Below, in pieces: positions 35,839 to 44,653 of a stretch of DNA of 64,000 nucleotides. The notes under the pieces were generated by a model, which made no database searches, was not told the origin of the DNA, and worked only from the letters and a program-made list of their open reading frames with translations. The DNA is from Bacteroidales bacterium. Lineage in GTDB: Bacteria; Bacteroidota; Bacteroidia; Bacteroidales; CAIWKO01. The stretch's first letter is position 1. Each line of letters begins with the position of its first letter. Both the position numbers and the translations under genes were made by a program. The stretch is from contig JALOBU010000013.1 of NCBI GenBank assembly GCA_023228145.1, positions 1-64,000 of the forward strand. The letters are read 5' to 3'.

Positions 35839-36804
35839 ATGAATAAAACCCGAATTATATTTATGGGGACTCCAGAGATTGCAGCAGTTTCCCTTAAGAG
35901 ACTGCTCACTGAAAAATTAAATATAGTTGCGGTTGTTACAACTCCCGACAAACCGGCAGGCAGAGGATTGCAAATAAAAGAATCTCCTGTAAAAAAAATA
36001 GCAATAGAAAACCACATAACTGTTTTTCAACCTGTAAATCTCGGTGATGCAGAATTTATTAATACTCTCAAAGAACTTGACCCGGATATATTTATTGTTG
36101 TTGCTTTCCGCAAAATTCCCGATGAATTACTGAATATCCCCAAAACAGGTGCATTTAATCTTCACGCATCATTACTTCCGCAATATCGTGGTGCAGCACC
36201 TATTAATTGGGCCATCATCAACGGAGAGAACGAAACCGGGCTTACCACATTCTTTCTTACTAACAAAATTGATTGCGGAGATATCATTCTTCAGAAAAAA
36301 ATAGAAATTTCTGAAAGGATGATTGCATCTGAGCTTTACGATATCATGAAAGTGAATGGCGCCGAACTTGTAATGAGTACGCTAAAACTAATATTCGATG
36401 GCAGTTATACAACAGTAACACAACAAAAACTAAATATTGGTGTTAATGAATTAAAAAAAGCACCTAAAATTTATAAAGAAAATTGCCGCATTAATTGGAG
36501 TAGTTCATGCAAACAAATATTTAATCATATTCGAGGTTTGGCCTATTTACCGGGGGCTTACAGTGAATTATTATCCCCCGAAGGAAAAATATTTGTATTC
36601 AAAATTTATCATTCTGAATATACTGTTTGTACTCATAATTTCGAGGTTGGTCATCTGGAAACTGACAATAGTCAATACATTAAGGTATATGCTGCTGATG
36701 GATACATTGATATAAAGGAATTACAGCTCTCCGGAAAAAAAATATTGTGTACTGATATGCTTCTCAGAGGCTTTAAGCTTAATAACAGTTGGAAAATAAG
36801 ATAA
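35839..36804 (+). CDS. fmt: Methionyl-tRNA formyltransferase
   Basis: A 321-residue enzyme that formylates initiator Met-tRNA. RIIFMGTPEIAAVSLKRLL opens the Rossmann-like formyltransferase domain. TTPDKPAGRG (about 35-44) and the NLHASLLPQYRGAAPINW segment (about 107-124, with the SLLPxYRG folate-binding motif) are diagnostic. The C-terminal ~110 residues form the OB-like tRNA-binding domain. It is the last gene of the TPR-ribH-fmt unit. Confidence 0.96.
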   Translation: MNKTRIIFMGTPEIAAVSLKRLLTEKLNIVAVVTTPDKPAGRGLQIKESPVKKIAIENHITVFQPVNLGDAEFINTLKELDPDIFIVVAFRKIPDELLNIPKTGAFNLHASLLPQYRGAAPINWAIINGENETGLTTFFLTNKIDCGDIILQKKIEISERMIASELYDIMKVNGAELVMSTLKLIFDGSYTTVTQQKLNIGVNELKKAPKIYKENCRINWSSSCKQIFNHIRGLAYLPGAYSELLSPEGKIFVFKIYHSEYTVCTHNFEVGHLETDNSQYIKVYAADGYIDIKELQLSGKKILCTDMLLRGFKLNNSWKIR

Positions 36805-36902
36805 AATCAAACGCTTAAACGCTGAAAGTCTTGTTTACAGAGGAAAGTTTTCAACAAAAGTCCTGTTTTATTAACAAAATAAGCATTTTCAGAAAAAAAA
36901 AC

Positions 36903-36932
36903 TTGACAAATCGAAAAAAACAAGTATCTTTG
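36903..36932 (+). promoter_or_regulatory. HU promoter, TTG-N19-TATCTTTG
   Basis: TTG at 36903-36905 and TATCTTTG at 36925-36932 are spaced by 19 bases, a full match to the Bacteroidetes -33/-7 pattern. The leader to the ATG at 36986 is about 45 bases and A/T-rich, as expected for a highly expressed gene. Confidence 0.8.
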
Positions 36933-36985
36933 CAGCATTATTAACCTTAATTAAATTAAAAACATTTAATTAAAAAAATTCAAAC

Positions 36986-37258
36986 ATGAACAAAGCAGAA
37001 TTAATCGAAGCAATGGCTGGTGAAGCCAGAATGACAAAAGCTGATGCAAAAAAAGCTTTAGACGCTTTCGTTAAAGCAACATCCGTAGCTTTAAAAAAAG
37101 GTGACAGAGTTGCATTAGTTGGATTTGGTTCTTTTGCAGTAACTAAAAGAGCTGCAAGAAAAGGCCGTAACCCACAGACCGGCAAAGAAATTAAAATCGC
37201 TGCCAAGAAAGTGGTAAAATTCAAAGCTGGTAATGAATTAGCTGCAAAAGTTAAGTAA
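36986..37258 (+). CDS. HU-family DNA-binding protein
   Basis: A 90-residue histone-like HU that bends and packages DNA. It starts MNKAELIEAMAGEARMTKAD, with the conserved VGFGSFAVTKRAARKGRNPQ DNA-binding arm (about 45-64) containing the RNPQTG motif. It is transcribed alone from a strong promoter and ends at an intrinsic terminator, so it is well isolated. Length equals that of E. coli HU. Confidence 0.97.
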   Translation: MNKAELIEAMAGEARMTKADAKKALDAFVKATSVALKKGDRVALVGFGSFAVTKRAARKGRNPQTGKEIKIAAKKVVKFKAGNELAAKVK

Positions 37259-37276
37259 CATTGCTTCATGCTTAAG

Positions 37277-37308
37277 AAAGTCCCGGAGTAGTCCGGGACT
37301 TTTTTTTT
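37277..37308 (+). terminator. Intrinsic terminator after HU
   Basis: AAAGTCCCGGA (37277-37287), loop GTAG, then TCCGGGACTTT (37292-37302) and a run of T's to 37308. An 11-bp perfect stem with a four-base loop and U-tract, 18 bases after the HU stop. Confidence 0.92.
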
Positions 37309-37310
37309 AT

Positions 37311-37988
37311 ATGCCTGACAAATTATACAACATACAACTTATGAATTATCTCAGTAGTTTTCTGACAGAAGCCCGTATGGAAAGATTTAATGAAATCATT
37401 CGTGAACGTACTCGCCATGTGTGTGTTGTATTGGAAGACATTTATCAGCCGCATAATGCCAGTGCTGTATTACGTTCCTGCGACTGCTTTGGAATTCAGG
37501 ATGTACATATTATCGAGAATAAAAACAAATATGAAGTAAATCCTGATGTTGCCCTGGGTTCATCAAAGTGGTTGACACTAATAAAATACAATCAGGCTGC
37601 TAACAATACCAAGGATTGCATTGCTAAACTAAAAGAAAGTGGATATAACATTGCTGCAACTTCACCGCACAAGAATGATTATCTAATTGAAGAACTTCCC
37701 CTCAACAACAAGATAGCCTTGTTCTTTGGAACAGAAAAAGATGGCTTAAGCGAAGATGTTCTGGATAATGCAGACCTTTTTGTAAAAATCCCAATTTTTG
37801 GTTTCACGGAGAGTTTTAATATTTCTGTCTCAGTAGCACTTTGTCTATACAGTATTACTTCAAGGTTGAGGAAATCTAATATAAAATGGCATTTGAATGA
37901 GGAAGAAATAACCAACATAAAAATTCAATGGATAAAAAATACTTTAAAAAATCCGGAACTTCTTATGCGAGAATTCGAAAAAAAATGA
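37311..37988 (+). CDS. TrmH-family tRNA/rRNA 2'-O-methyltransferase
   Basis: A 225-residue SPOUT methyltransferase like TrmH (tRNA Gm18). Motif 1 is YQPHNASAVLRSCDCFGIQD (about 44-63, with the catalytic Arg). Motif 2 is LFFGTEKDGLSED (about 142-154) and motif 3 IPIFGFTESFNISVSVAL (about 163-180), forming the knotted SAM site. The ATG at 37311 lies 3 bases after the HU terminator; the ATG at 37338 is an alternative start that leaves room for a promoter or ribosome site. The target nucleotide is inferred from family resemblance only. Confidence 0.88.
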   Translation: MPDKLYNIQLMNYLSSFLTEARMERFNEIIRERTRHVCVVLEDIYQPHNASAVLRSCDCFGIQDVHIIENKNKYEVNPDVALGSSKWLTLIKYNQAANNTKDCIAKLKESGYNIAATSPHKNDYLIEELPLNNKIALFFGTEKDGLSEDVLDNADLFVKIPIFGFTESFNISVSVALCLYSITSRLRKSNIKWHLNEEEITNIKIQWIKNTLKNPELLMREFEKK

Positions 37989-38026
37989 ATAACTCATAAA
38001 ATTATCCATTGAATTAACATTTTTTA

Positions 38027-38034
38027 TACTTTTG
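38027..38034 (+). promoter_or_regulatory. -7 box (TACTTTTG) for the bTHX gene
   Basis: TACTTTTG lies 30 bases before the ATG at 38065. A TTG is 15 bases upstream, shorter than the optimal spacing. Confidence 0.45.
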
Positions 38035-38064
38035 CAAATCAAAACAAAAAAATAAAAATATAAT

Positions 38065-38442
38065 ATGGGAAAAGGTGATAAAAAATCAAGAAGGGGTAAA
38101 ATCTGGATTGGCAGCCATGGCGTAAGAAGACCAAGAAAAAAAACAAAGAAATTTGTTCCTGTAGTTGAAGCTAAGGAGCCTCAAAAAATAAAAATTGTGG
38201 AAGAGGTAATAGAACAGCCTGTAATTGTTGAAGAAAAACCAAAAAAAGAAAAAGCTCCTAAAGCAAAAAAAGAAACTGTAGAAACTAAAGAGCCCAAAAC
38301 AGAGAAGGTAAAAGAACCAAAAGCTAAGGAAACAAAGCCTAAGGAGGGAAAAAAAGAAATTAAAAAAGCTCCTGCAAAGAAGGAGGCAAAAGCTAAAGCT
38401 GATAAACCTGCTGCTCAAAAAGCAACAAAAAGTAAAAAATAA
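38065..38442 (+). CDS. 30S ribosomal protein bTHX with a long Lys/Ala/Glu/Pro-rich tail
   Basis: A 125-residue protein. Residues 1-29 (MGKGDKKSRRGKIWIGSHGV then RRPRKKTKK) match the small ribosomal protein THX, which in Thermus is only about 26 residues and sits in the 30S head. The remaining ~95 residues are low-complexity, rich in Lys, Glu, Ala, Pro and Thr, resembling histone H1-like tails. The tail may bind RNA or DNA; this is inference. A plain bTHX would end near residue 45. The gene has a -7 box upstream and a terminator downstream. Confidence 0.85.
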   Translation: MGKGDKKSRRGKIWIGSHGVRRPRKKTKKFVPVVEAKEPQKIKIVEEVIEQPVIVEEKPKKEKAPKAKKETVETKEPKTEKVKEPKAKETKPKEGKKEIKKAPAKKEAKAKADKPAAQKATKSKK

Positions 38443-38462
38443 TAATTTCAATTCATATTTTG

Positions 38463-38500
38463 AAAAGCATACTGCAATTACAGGCAGTATGCTTTTTTTT
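38463..38500 (+). terminator. Intrinsic terminator after the bTHX gene
   Basis: AAAAGCATACTGC (38463-38475), an 8-base loop, then GCAGTATGCTTTT (38484-38496) continuing as T's to about 38500. A 13-bp perfect stem. It lies between two convergent genes; the T-run touches the stop codon of the minus-strand gene. Confidence 0.92.
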
Positions 38501-39038
38501 ATTCTCTTGAAACGGTTTTCTGAGGTGGGATTATCAGACCGTCATTTATTTCTGGCAAAATTTGTTTCAGAAGTTCCCTGCTCATTCCTCCTGTATTAAT
38601 AAAATACCAGGTTTTCCCAATATCATAAGAGATTGCTATAATTGTCGAGCTGATTTCAACTTTTTTAAAATTTAATTTCATTAATTGAATTTGTGAAAAA
38701 ACACATTGTATATTTGATTCAGAGATAATAAATTTTTCAGGTATGTTATTTACATAAGAGATAACTTGCATTCCTCTTGTAACAAAGCTCTTTGTTAATT
38801 CGGCTTGCAGGTTTTTTTCACCGCCCAGAGCTTTGATTAATCCTGGATGATGTACGTGAATATATTTTTCAAATTGATTGGTTTGTAACCAAAAAATCAT
38901 AGAATCTGCCTGCGTTTTCACAGCAGTTTTATAATTATTTATTATTACGGTATCGGGGATTTCCTGTGCGGGGCATTGATTTAATATTATTATTAAAAAG
39001 GATAGTAAAATAAAATTTCTTGACTCGAACCTAAGCAT
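38499..39038 (-). CDS. Secreted protein of unknown function
   Basis: A 179-residue protein with an N-terminal hydrophobic signal (about 9-22) ending near CPAQE, so probably periplasmic. The C-terminal half holds a DIGKTWYFINTGG segment (about 144-156) that recalls Bacteroidetes hypotheticals with a GGKTWYF motif, and helices around 30-60. No catalytic motif recognised. It may be the end of a minus-strand run with the two beta-helix genes: it begins 20 bases after the first of them. Confidence 0.65.
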   Translation of the reverse strand: MLRFESRNFILLSFLIIILNQCPAQEIPDTVIINNYKTAVKTQADSMIFWLQTNQFEKYIHVHHPGLIKALGGEKNLQAELTKSFVTRGMQVISYVNNIPEKFIISESNIQCVFSQIQLMKLNFKKVEISSTIIAISYDIGKTWYFINTGGMSRELLKQILPEINDGLIIPPQKTVSRE

Positions 39039-39057
39039 ATAAATTGGTTTTAAAGTA

Positions 39058-41124
39058 TTATTTCAGAACAGCTATTATGAATGAATGATTTCCTTCGTCA
39101 TTAAGTATAACTACAAAATATATTCCACTTTCAAAATTACTAACATCAATTTTTCTAACAAAATATCTACATGTTATGGGAAAACTTTCATTAAAAATTT
39201 TTTCACCTTGCAGATTAAGAATATTAAGTTGAATATTCCCTATATAATTTGTTAAAATTATGTATACATTGTTTATTGCGGGGTTTGGAAATACATGTAT
39301 TTTTTCTTCATTAAAAATAAAAACAGGAACTTTACTTACATGGGTTGATGCCGAAAATTCCGATGTATTGCCAGATGAATCGGTTGCAGTAGCTGTAACT
39401 TTAGTTCCTCCCCATATCCCTGATGTTATTTCTACAGAAAAATTTCCTGTATTATCAGGTACAACTGATGCGAGATAGATTTCACCTTCTCCAAAACCCG
39501 AGGCATCATCATCTGATTTAAATAATTCAATGGTTGTATATTGAGATAGTTGAGTATCAATATATCCTTCGATAAGAAATTTTCCGGAGGCTTCATTATA
39601 TTCAGCAGATGTTATCACAGGAAAATTCATAAGCATATTTGGTCCGATGTCAGCATCGCTGGCATCATTATTTGTTATTCCCATTGGATAAAGATCAATT
39701 CCTAATCCTGCATTGTGATGTATGGAATTTGCGGAAATCTTATTATAGTAGTCGCCATCATTCATAATGGTAATTCCATTCCCTTTATTAAATGCAATAA
39801 TATTTCCTTTTCCGGGCATACCGATAATATTTTTTCTTGGACCTTCTCCTATTCTGATACCATCTAATTCATTTGGCAAAGGGGAAATACCATCTATTGC
39901 GGTTCCTATTTTATTTCTTGTTATCACATTATAATCCGTTCCGGTTGCATGAATCACAATGCCGCTCTGGCGGTTTCCGGAAATTACATTACTATCCACA
40001 ATATGATAACGTGGTATTCCATCAATAACAATTCCAATAGTATTAGATAACGAATCCATTCCATTTGCTGTTGTGCCAATTAAATTACCTGTTACTGTAT
40101 CACTATTTGTCGAATTATTATAAATAAAAACTCCGTAACCACTATTCCCGGAAATTAAATTTCCAGCGCCCTGTTTTTTTCCGCCAAGCAAATTGAATTT
40201 TGCCCCATCATCATACAAGACTCCATAAGTATTGGGTATTTTATAACTTCCGCTTATATCGCTTCCTATATAATTTCCAATAATGACATTGTTATCACAT
40301 CCAGCGCCAAAAACAGGAATTCCATAAGCTACATTGCCTGAAACCAGATTGCGTTCAGCCACGGTATAGCCGCCAATAACATTATATTTAGCAGTCCCTT
40401 CAATACTGATTCCATCATAATTGCGCAGTGCATAAGTTCCGGTGCGGTCAGTTCCAACATAATTGTTTATAATGATATTGTTATTAGCATTTACAATCCG
40501 AATGCCTATATGGTTATTCCCGGAAACAATATTTCTGTCAGCAATTTGTGTTCCCCCGATAGTGTTGTATTGAGGGCCTCCGATAATTTCTATCCCTATT
40601 GAATTTCCTGCTGTGTCCGATGCATTATAATTAGTGCCAATATAATTTCCTTTAATTACATTATATTGTGAAGCATTGGCGGTCATTTGTGAAATCTGAA
40701 TGCCATAGGTAAAATTGCAGATAACAAATCCTTTAATAATAACATTTGAAACGTTGAAAATATGAAAAGCAAAATCAACGGTTCTGTTGCCATCCAAAAT
40801 AATTTCAGGTCCATTACTATTTGTGTTCCCCTGATTAATTGTTTGTGATGTGCCATCAATAGAAATATTTCCTTTGGTAATATAAGGCATGGCGGATAAT
40901 GGGAGTATTGTCCATGTGCCTTGTGTGGAATTAAAATTAATATCAGAGGTTGGGATGTTGAATAAAATCTGATGGGAGCCGCTCGGACTGGCATTGGCCT
41001 GAATTATAGCATTTCTTAAAGAGCCTGTGCCGTTGTCGTTAGTGTTTGTAACAATAAAATCTACAGCAAATGCCTTTGTACAACAAGCAAATAAAAATAT
41101 TAATAACAACTTTCTCATAATCAT
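39058..41124 (-). CDS. Right-handed beta-helix T9SS-secreted protein (shorter paralogue)
   Basis: A 688-residue secreted protein. Signal peptide (about 3-20) is followed by FIVTNTNDNGTGSLRNAIIQ, an entry motif like that of CSLREA/choice-of-anchor secreted proteins. A right-handed parallel beta-helix follows (about 120-480), built of repeats with the pattern N-I-SGN and GNYIGTD-G. Its last ~90 residues (from VFPNPAINNVYI) are a T9SS type A sorting domain. The helix could bind or process polysaccharide, but no catalytic residues stand out. It lies 5 bases downstream of its larger paralogue, so the two form an operon. ATG 41118 is an equal alternative start. Confidence 0.85.
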   Translation of the reverse strand: MIMRKLLLIFLFACCTKAFAVDFIVTNTNDNGTGSLRNAIIQANASPSGSHQILFNIPTSDINFNSTQGTWTILPLSAMPYITKGNISIDGTSQTINQGNTNSNGPEIILDGNRTVDFAFHIFNVSNVIIKGFVICNFTYGIQISQMTANASQYNVIKGNYIGTNYNASDTAGNSIGIEIIGGPQYNTIGGTQIADRNIVSGNNHIGIRIVNANNNIIINNYVGTDRTGTYALRNYDGISIEGTAKYNVIGGYTVAERNLVSGNVAYGIPVFGAGCDNNVIIGNYIGSDISGSYKIPNTYGVLYDDGAKFNLLGGKKQGAGNLISGNSGYGVFIYNNSTNSDTVTGNLIGTTANGMDSLSNTIGIVIDGIPRYHIVDSNVISGNRQSGIVIHATGTDYNVITRNKIGTAIDGISPLPNELDGIRIGEGPRKNIIGMPGKGNIIAFNKGNGITIMNDGDYYNKISANSIHHNAGLGIDLYPMGITNNDASDADIGPNMLMNFPVITSAEYNEASGKFLIEGYIDTQLSQYTTIELFKSDDDASGFGEGEIYLASVVPDNTGNFSVEITSGIWGGTKVTATATDSSGNTSEFSASTHVSKVPVFIFNEEKIHVFPNPAINNVYIILTNYIGNIQLNILNLQGEKIFNESFPITCRYFVRKIDVSNFESGIYFVVILNDEGNHSFIIAVLK

Positions 41125-41129
41125 CTTCT

Positions 41130-43922
41130 TTACTTAAGGATTGAAAGCTTCCGCACTAATTTTACGCTTTCTGATTCAAGGGAAACGAAATACAAACCAT
41201 TGTGAAAATCATTGATGTCAATATAATAATTACTTACCCTAGGTTTTGTAATGCCCAATATTTGTTCTTTAAGTTTTTGTCCTTTCATATCAAACAGGCA
41301 CAATTTCAGCGTTTCAGTTTTATCAAGCTTTATGCTTATGTTGAATCCTGTTGTTGCAGGATTAGGATAAATTTCTGCATAAGCAGAGGAGGGATGGCTT
41401 TCATCAATTCCTGCAATCACAAAAAAATCTGTACTTATTTCTGAAGTATTTCCATAAATATCTGTCGCTGTCGCTACAATGGAATCACCCGGGTTTATCC
41501 CTTCTGCAAAAAACAACCAGTTGGCTGTAGAATCAACAAAGGTATAACCCAGATAATTCAGACATTGTCCTATACCCTTTGAATTAGTATATGAGCAAAA
41601 CAGTTCTATTCTCGTCCCTGCAGGGTTTTGGTAGTTATAATCCATGATCCCGGTAATAAATGTCAGGCCATTGCCTGCATCATATCCTGTGGAAAAAATA
41701 TCAGGATAATTCATTAGCAGATTGGGGCCATTGTCCCAGTCCCCCGGATCGTTTGGGTTAGGTCCCGGTGGAAATATATCAATTTGAGAAACACCATTTC
41801 TATAAATGGCATTTTGAGTTATGGTGTTATAAAGAGAATTATCATCGTTAATAATTATTCCTGCGGTGTCATTGCATGCAATAATGTTCTCCGGGCCAAC
41901 CATATTATCAGAAGAGCCTTTTGAAATCACTATTCCTGAAGCTCCATTTCCACAGGCATCATTATTTATCCCGGTAACACCAATTTTATTATATGAAATG
42001 ACATTATTATTTGCATTTTCGAAAAGAATAATACCCATATATTTATTGCCGCTTATAGTGTTATACGAAATAGTATTATTACGAGTATTTGTGGCAATGC
42101 CTATTCCATTATAATTACCAAAACCACCGGGTGCAGACGCCCCGATAATGTTCCCAATAATCTGGTTGTCATCAGTTCCATAATCGACTATTTCAATCCC
42201 ATCATAATAATTGCCACTAATATTATTAGCTTCTCCGGGTTCAGTCCCGCCGATAATATTGTATTTAGTTCCGGCTGCAATTATTACACCGATATAATTG
42301 GGAATGGTGTCAGTATTTGTTGCATTCACTCCAACTTTATTGCCTTTAAATTCATTATAATAAGTTCCAGTAGTTACGAAGAAAATACCGTAACTTTTAT
42401 TACCCGAAAGAACGTTATTATTAATCTGGTTATGGTTAGAACCACCGTCAACACAAATTCCTGTTGCATTAGCCAATTTTTCTGTTCCCCCGGCATTTAC
42501 CCCGATATAGTTTCCGGAAGTATTGTTGTAAGAACTATTACCGTAATAAATGAGCCCATAAACGCGGTTTCCGGAAATAACATTTCTTTCTGCAGCAGTT
42601 GTACCCCCAATGGTATTATATTTCGAAACAGTGTTTAGTTCAATTCCGTTGCCTTGCAATGCACTGTCTCCCATCATAAAAGTATTATTTCCACTTACGT
42701 CAGGGCCCAGATAATTTCCCTGAACTGTATTGCTGTCGGAGGCCTCTATATAAACTCCTATTTCAATATTTCCGGAAATAATATTACGCTCGCCGACAGA
42801 AGTGCCACCAATAATGTTCTTATTACTGTTGCTTTTGAGTATAAGCCCGGTATGATTGCTTATAAAGTTATCCCCGTCTTTATTAGTGCCGATATAATTT
42901 CCTTTCACGCTATTTAAACGGGTACCGCTTCCATTCATCACAATGCCCGCCTGATAATTACCGGAAATAATATTTCTTGCGCCTGCGGTATTTCCTCCGA
43001 TAGTAGTATTATTCGCCCCGGCCAGTATTATTCCGCTTGCATTAGGCAGGCTATCTGTTCCGTTGATATCAGTGCCTATGTAATTCCCTTTAATTTGATT
43101 CCCGGAAGAAGTTGTCCCATTGATAACAATCCCTGCCACCAAATTCCCCGATATAAGATTCAAGTCCTGTGTTGTTGTACCACCAATAACATTATTTTTA
43201 GAAGTATCAATAACAACACCATATTGGTTTGATAATTTTTTTAAACCTGTAAGGTCTGAACCTATTTTGTTTCCTTTAATATTATTACTGTTTGCTCCGG
43301 AAATTGCAATTCCATAATCAGTATTGCCAGAAATTAAACAGTTAAGAATATTATTTGCTGATGCTCCATTATTAATAATAACTCCAATGCTATTTGGTAT
43401 TGCTAATGAACCATCAAAATTAGTTCCAATAAACATATCTCTTAAAGTCGAGTTGATACAGGTGCTGTTACTGAACACTACTGCATTAGCAAAACCATTA
43501 ATTATTAGGGAACGAATGGTGCTGTTAGGCGATGCCAAAGCAAAACAAAAATAAAGTGAAGTATTGCTGTGTATTATTATTTCGGGACCATAAATATTTG
43601 AATCGCCCTGATTGATAGTTTGAGTATTTCCGTCAATAAAAATAAGCCCTCCGGTCATATCTGCCAAATATGGTAACAAGGAAATAAGTGTGATTGTCCA
43701 TGTCCCGGTGGCACTGTTATATCCGGCATCGGTAGCAGGAATATTGAATGCAACTGTGTCGGCACCGGCATGACTGTTTGCATTGGTAATTGCTTCTCGC
43801 AGTGAACCGTTCCCGGAATTTAATGTATTTACTACTGTATAATTGTTGGAATATGCCTGGATAAATAATGTAAAAAAGAAAACTAATATTAAAAACTTAC
43901 AGGGAGTGTGATACTTTTTCAT
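41130..43922 (-). CDS. Right-handed beta-helix T9SS-secreted protein (larger paralogue)
   Basis: A 930-residue protein of the same design as its neighbour: signal peptide (about 1-25), an NYTVVNTLNSGNGSLREAIT entry segment, a long beta-helix (about 130-700) of about 50-55-residue repeats each with GNYIGTD or GNKIGSD and a NIISGN turn, and a T9SS sorting domain at the end (about 855-930, from IYPNPATTGFNIS). It is predicted to sit outside the cell. The repeats are degenerate, so it is not a recent tandem expansion. The function is unknown; adhesins and polysaccharide lyases share the fold. Confidence 0.85.
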   Translation of the reverse strand: MKKYHTPCKFLILVFFFTLFIQAYSNNYTVVNTLNSGNGSLREAITNANSHAGADTVAFNIPATDAGYNSATGTWTITLISLLPYLADMTGGLIFIDGNTQTINQGDSNIYGPEIIIHSNTSLYFCFALASPNSTIRSLIINGFANAVVFSNSTCINSTLRDMFIGTNFDGSLAIPNSIGVIINNGASANNILNCLISGNTDYGIAISGANSNNIKGNKIGSDLTGLKKLSNQYGVVIDTSKNNVIGGTTTQDLNLISGNLVAGIVINGTTSSGNQIKGNYIGTDINGTDSLPNASGIILAGANNTTIGGNTAGARNIISGNYQAGIVMNGSGTRLNSVKGNYIGTNKDGDNFISNHTGLILKSNSNKNIIGGTSVGERNIISGNIEIGVYIEASDSNTVQGNYLGPDVSGNNTFMMGDSALQGNGIELNTVSKYNTIGGTTAAERNVISGNRVYGLIYYGNSSYNNTSGNYIGVNAGGTEKLANATGICVDGGSNHNQINNNVLSGNKSYGIFFVTTGTYYNEFKGNKVGVNATNTDTIPNYIGVIIAAGTKYNIIGGTEPGEANNISGNYYDGIEIVDYGTDDNQIIGNIIGASAPGGFGNYNGIGIATNTRNNTISYNTISGNKYMGIILFENANNNVISYNKIGVTGINNDACGNGASGIVISKGSSDNMVGPENIIACNDTAGIIINDDNSLYNTITQNAIYRNGVSQIDIFPPGPNPNDPGDWDNGPNLLMNYPDIFSTGYDAGNGLTFITGIMDYNYQNPAGTRIELFCSYTNSKGIGQCLNYLGYTFVDSTANWLFFAEGINPGDSIVATATDIYGNTSEISTDFFVIAGIDESHPSSAYAEIYPNPATTGFNISIKLDKTETLKLCLFDMKGQKLKEQILGITKPRVSNYYIDINDFHNGLYFVSLESESVKLVRKLSILK

Positions 43923-43962
43923 GTTGCAATATTATTACAGTATACAGATATGAGATTTTTTA

Positions 43963-44643
43963 TTAGTATTCGGGGTAATATTTAATTATAATTTCTTTAA
44001 TCTGTTTTTCATTCAGGTAAATTTTTCTTTTTTTGTTTTTATATTTTTCAGATGCTTCTGAAAGATTCATAATATAATTTTCGTAATCATAAATTTGCCA
44101 GCCCAACCCATGTTTTATGGCTTCTAAATCAGTGGCAGCTTCAAGTTTTCTTCGGTATGGAATAAACATATACCCTAATCCTGTTCCTACCATACGACAT
44201 AAGCTTTTATTAGTATAATCAAGTATATGTGCTAACTCATGCCCCAATATGCCCACTTTTTGGTTATAGCTGAGTTTGACAGGGAGTATTCCCTTAAAAT
44301 TCTTTTTTATATTTGCATATATTCTGTACCCCCGTTTTTTTCTTTCTGCAAATAATTTCTTTGCGGGCCTGGCTGCCATACTGAAATTCATTTGTTTCAG
44401 TTTCATATCAATATGAATCTCTTTAAGCTCAGGATAATGGGAGATAGCAGTATAAAATGACAACTCAAATTCTTCAGGAATGTTTATGCAATTAGAAAAT
44501 GACTTTTTCAGAGAATCAAGTAATGTAACATAATAAACGCTATCGCATTTTACAGGAATTACATTTTCCTGAGCTACTAATTTTACAAAGCAGAAAAAAA
44601 ATACAAGGGTTATCCAATATTTACACTTACGGATTAAGTACAC
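43963..44643 (-). CDS. Secreted HExxH metallopeptidase-like protein
   Basis: A 226-residue protein with an N-terminal signal or anchor (about 9-24). HELAHILD (His135 and His139) is a zincin HExxH motif, followed about 25-30 residues later by LEAATDLEAI with acidic residues that could be the third zinc ligand. The central part around residues 85-125 is basic. It starts with GTG (44643), since an in-frame stop lies just upstream and no ATG precedes the signal. It follows the next gene by 10 bases. A zinc-peptidase role is likely but its substrate is unknown. Confidence 0.7.
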   Translation of the reverse strand: MYLIRKCKYWITLVFFFCFVKLVAQENVIPVKCDSVYYVTLLDSLKKSFSNCINIPEEFELSFYTAISHYPELKEIHIDMKLKQMNFSMAARPAKKLFAERKKRGYRIYANIKKNFKGILPVKLSYNQKVGILGHELAHILDYTNKSLCRMVGTGLGYMFIPYRRKLEAATDLEAIKHGLGWQIYDYENYIMNLSEASEKYKNKKRKIYLNEKQIKEIIIKYYPEY

Positions 44644-44653
44644 TCACTGAAAT

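Noticed and set aside
38086..38451. Minus-strand Phe/Leu-rich frame opposite the bTHX gene
   Set aside because: It is the antisense of a Lys/Glu-rich tail, which automatically yields Phe/Leu-rich codons; no independent support.
39058..43922. Repeats read as a CRISPR array
   Set aside because: The periodicity is in protein-coding repeats of about 50-55 codons with diverged sequence, not in short identical DNA repeats with unique spacers.
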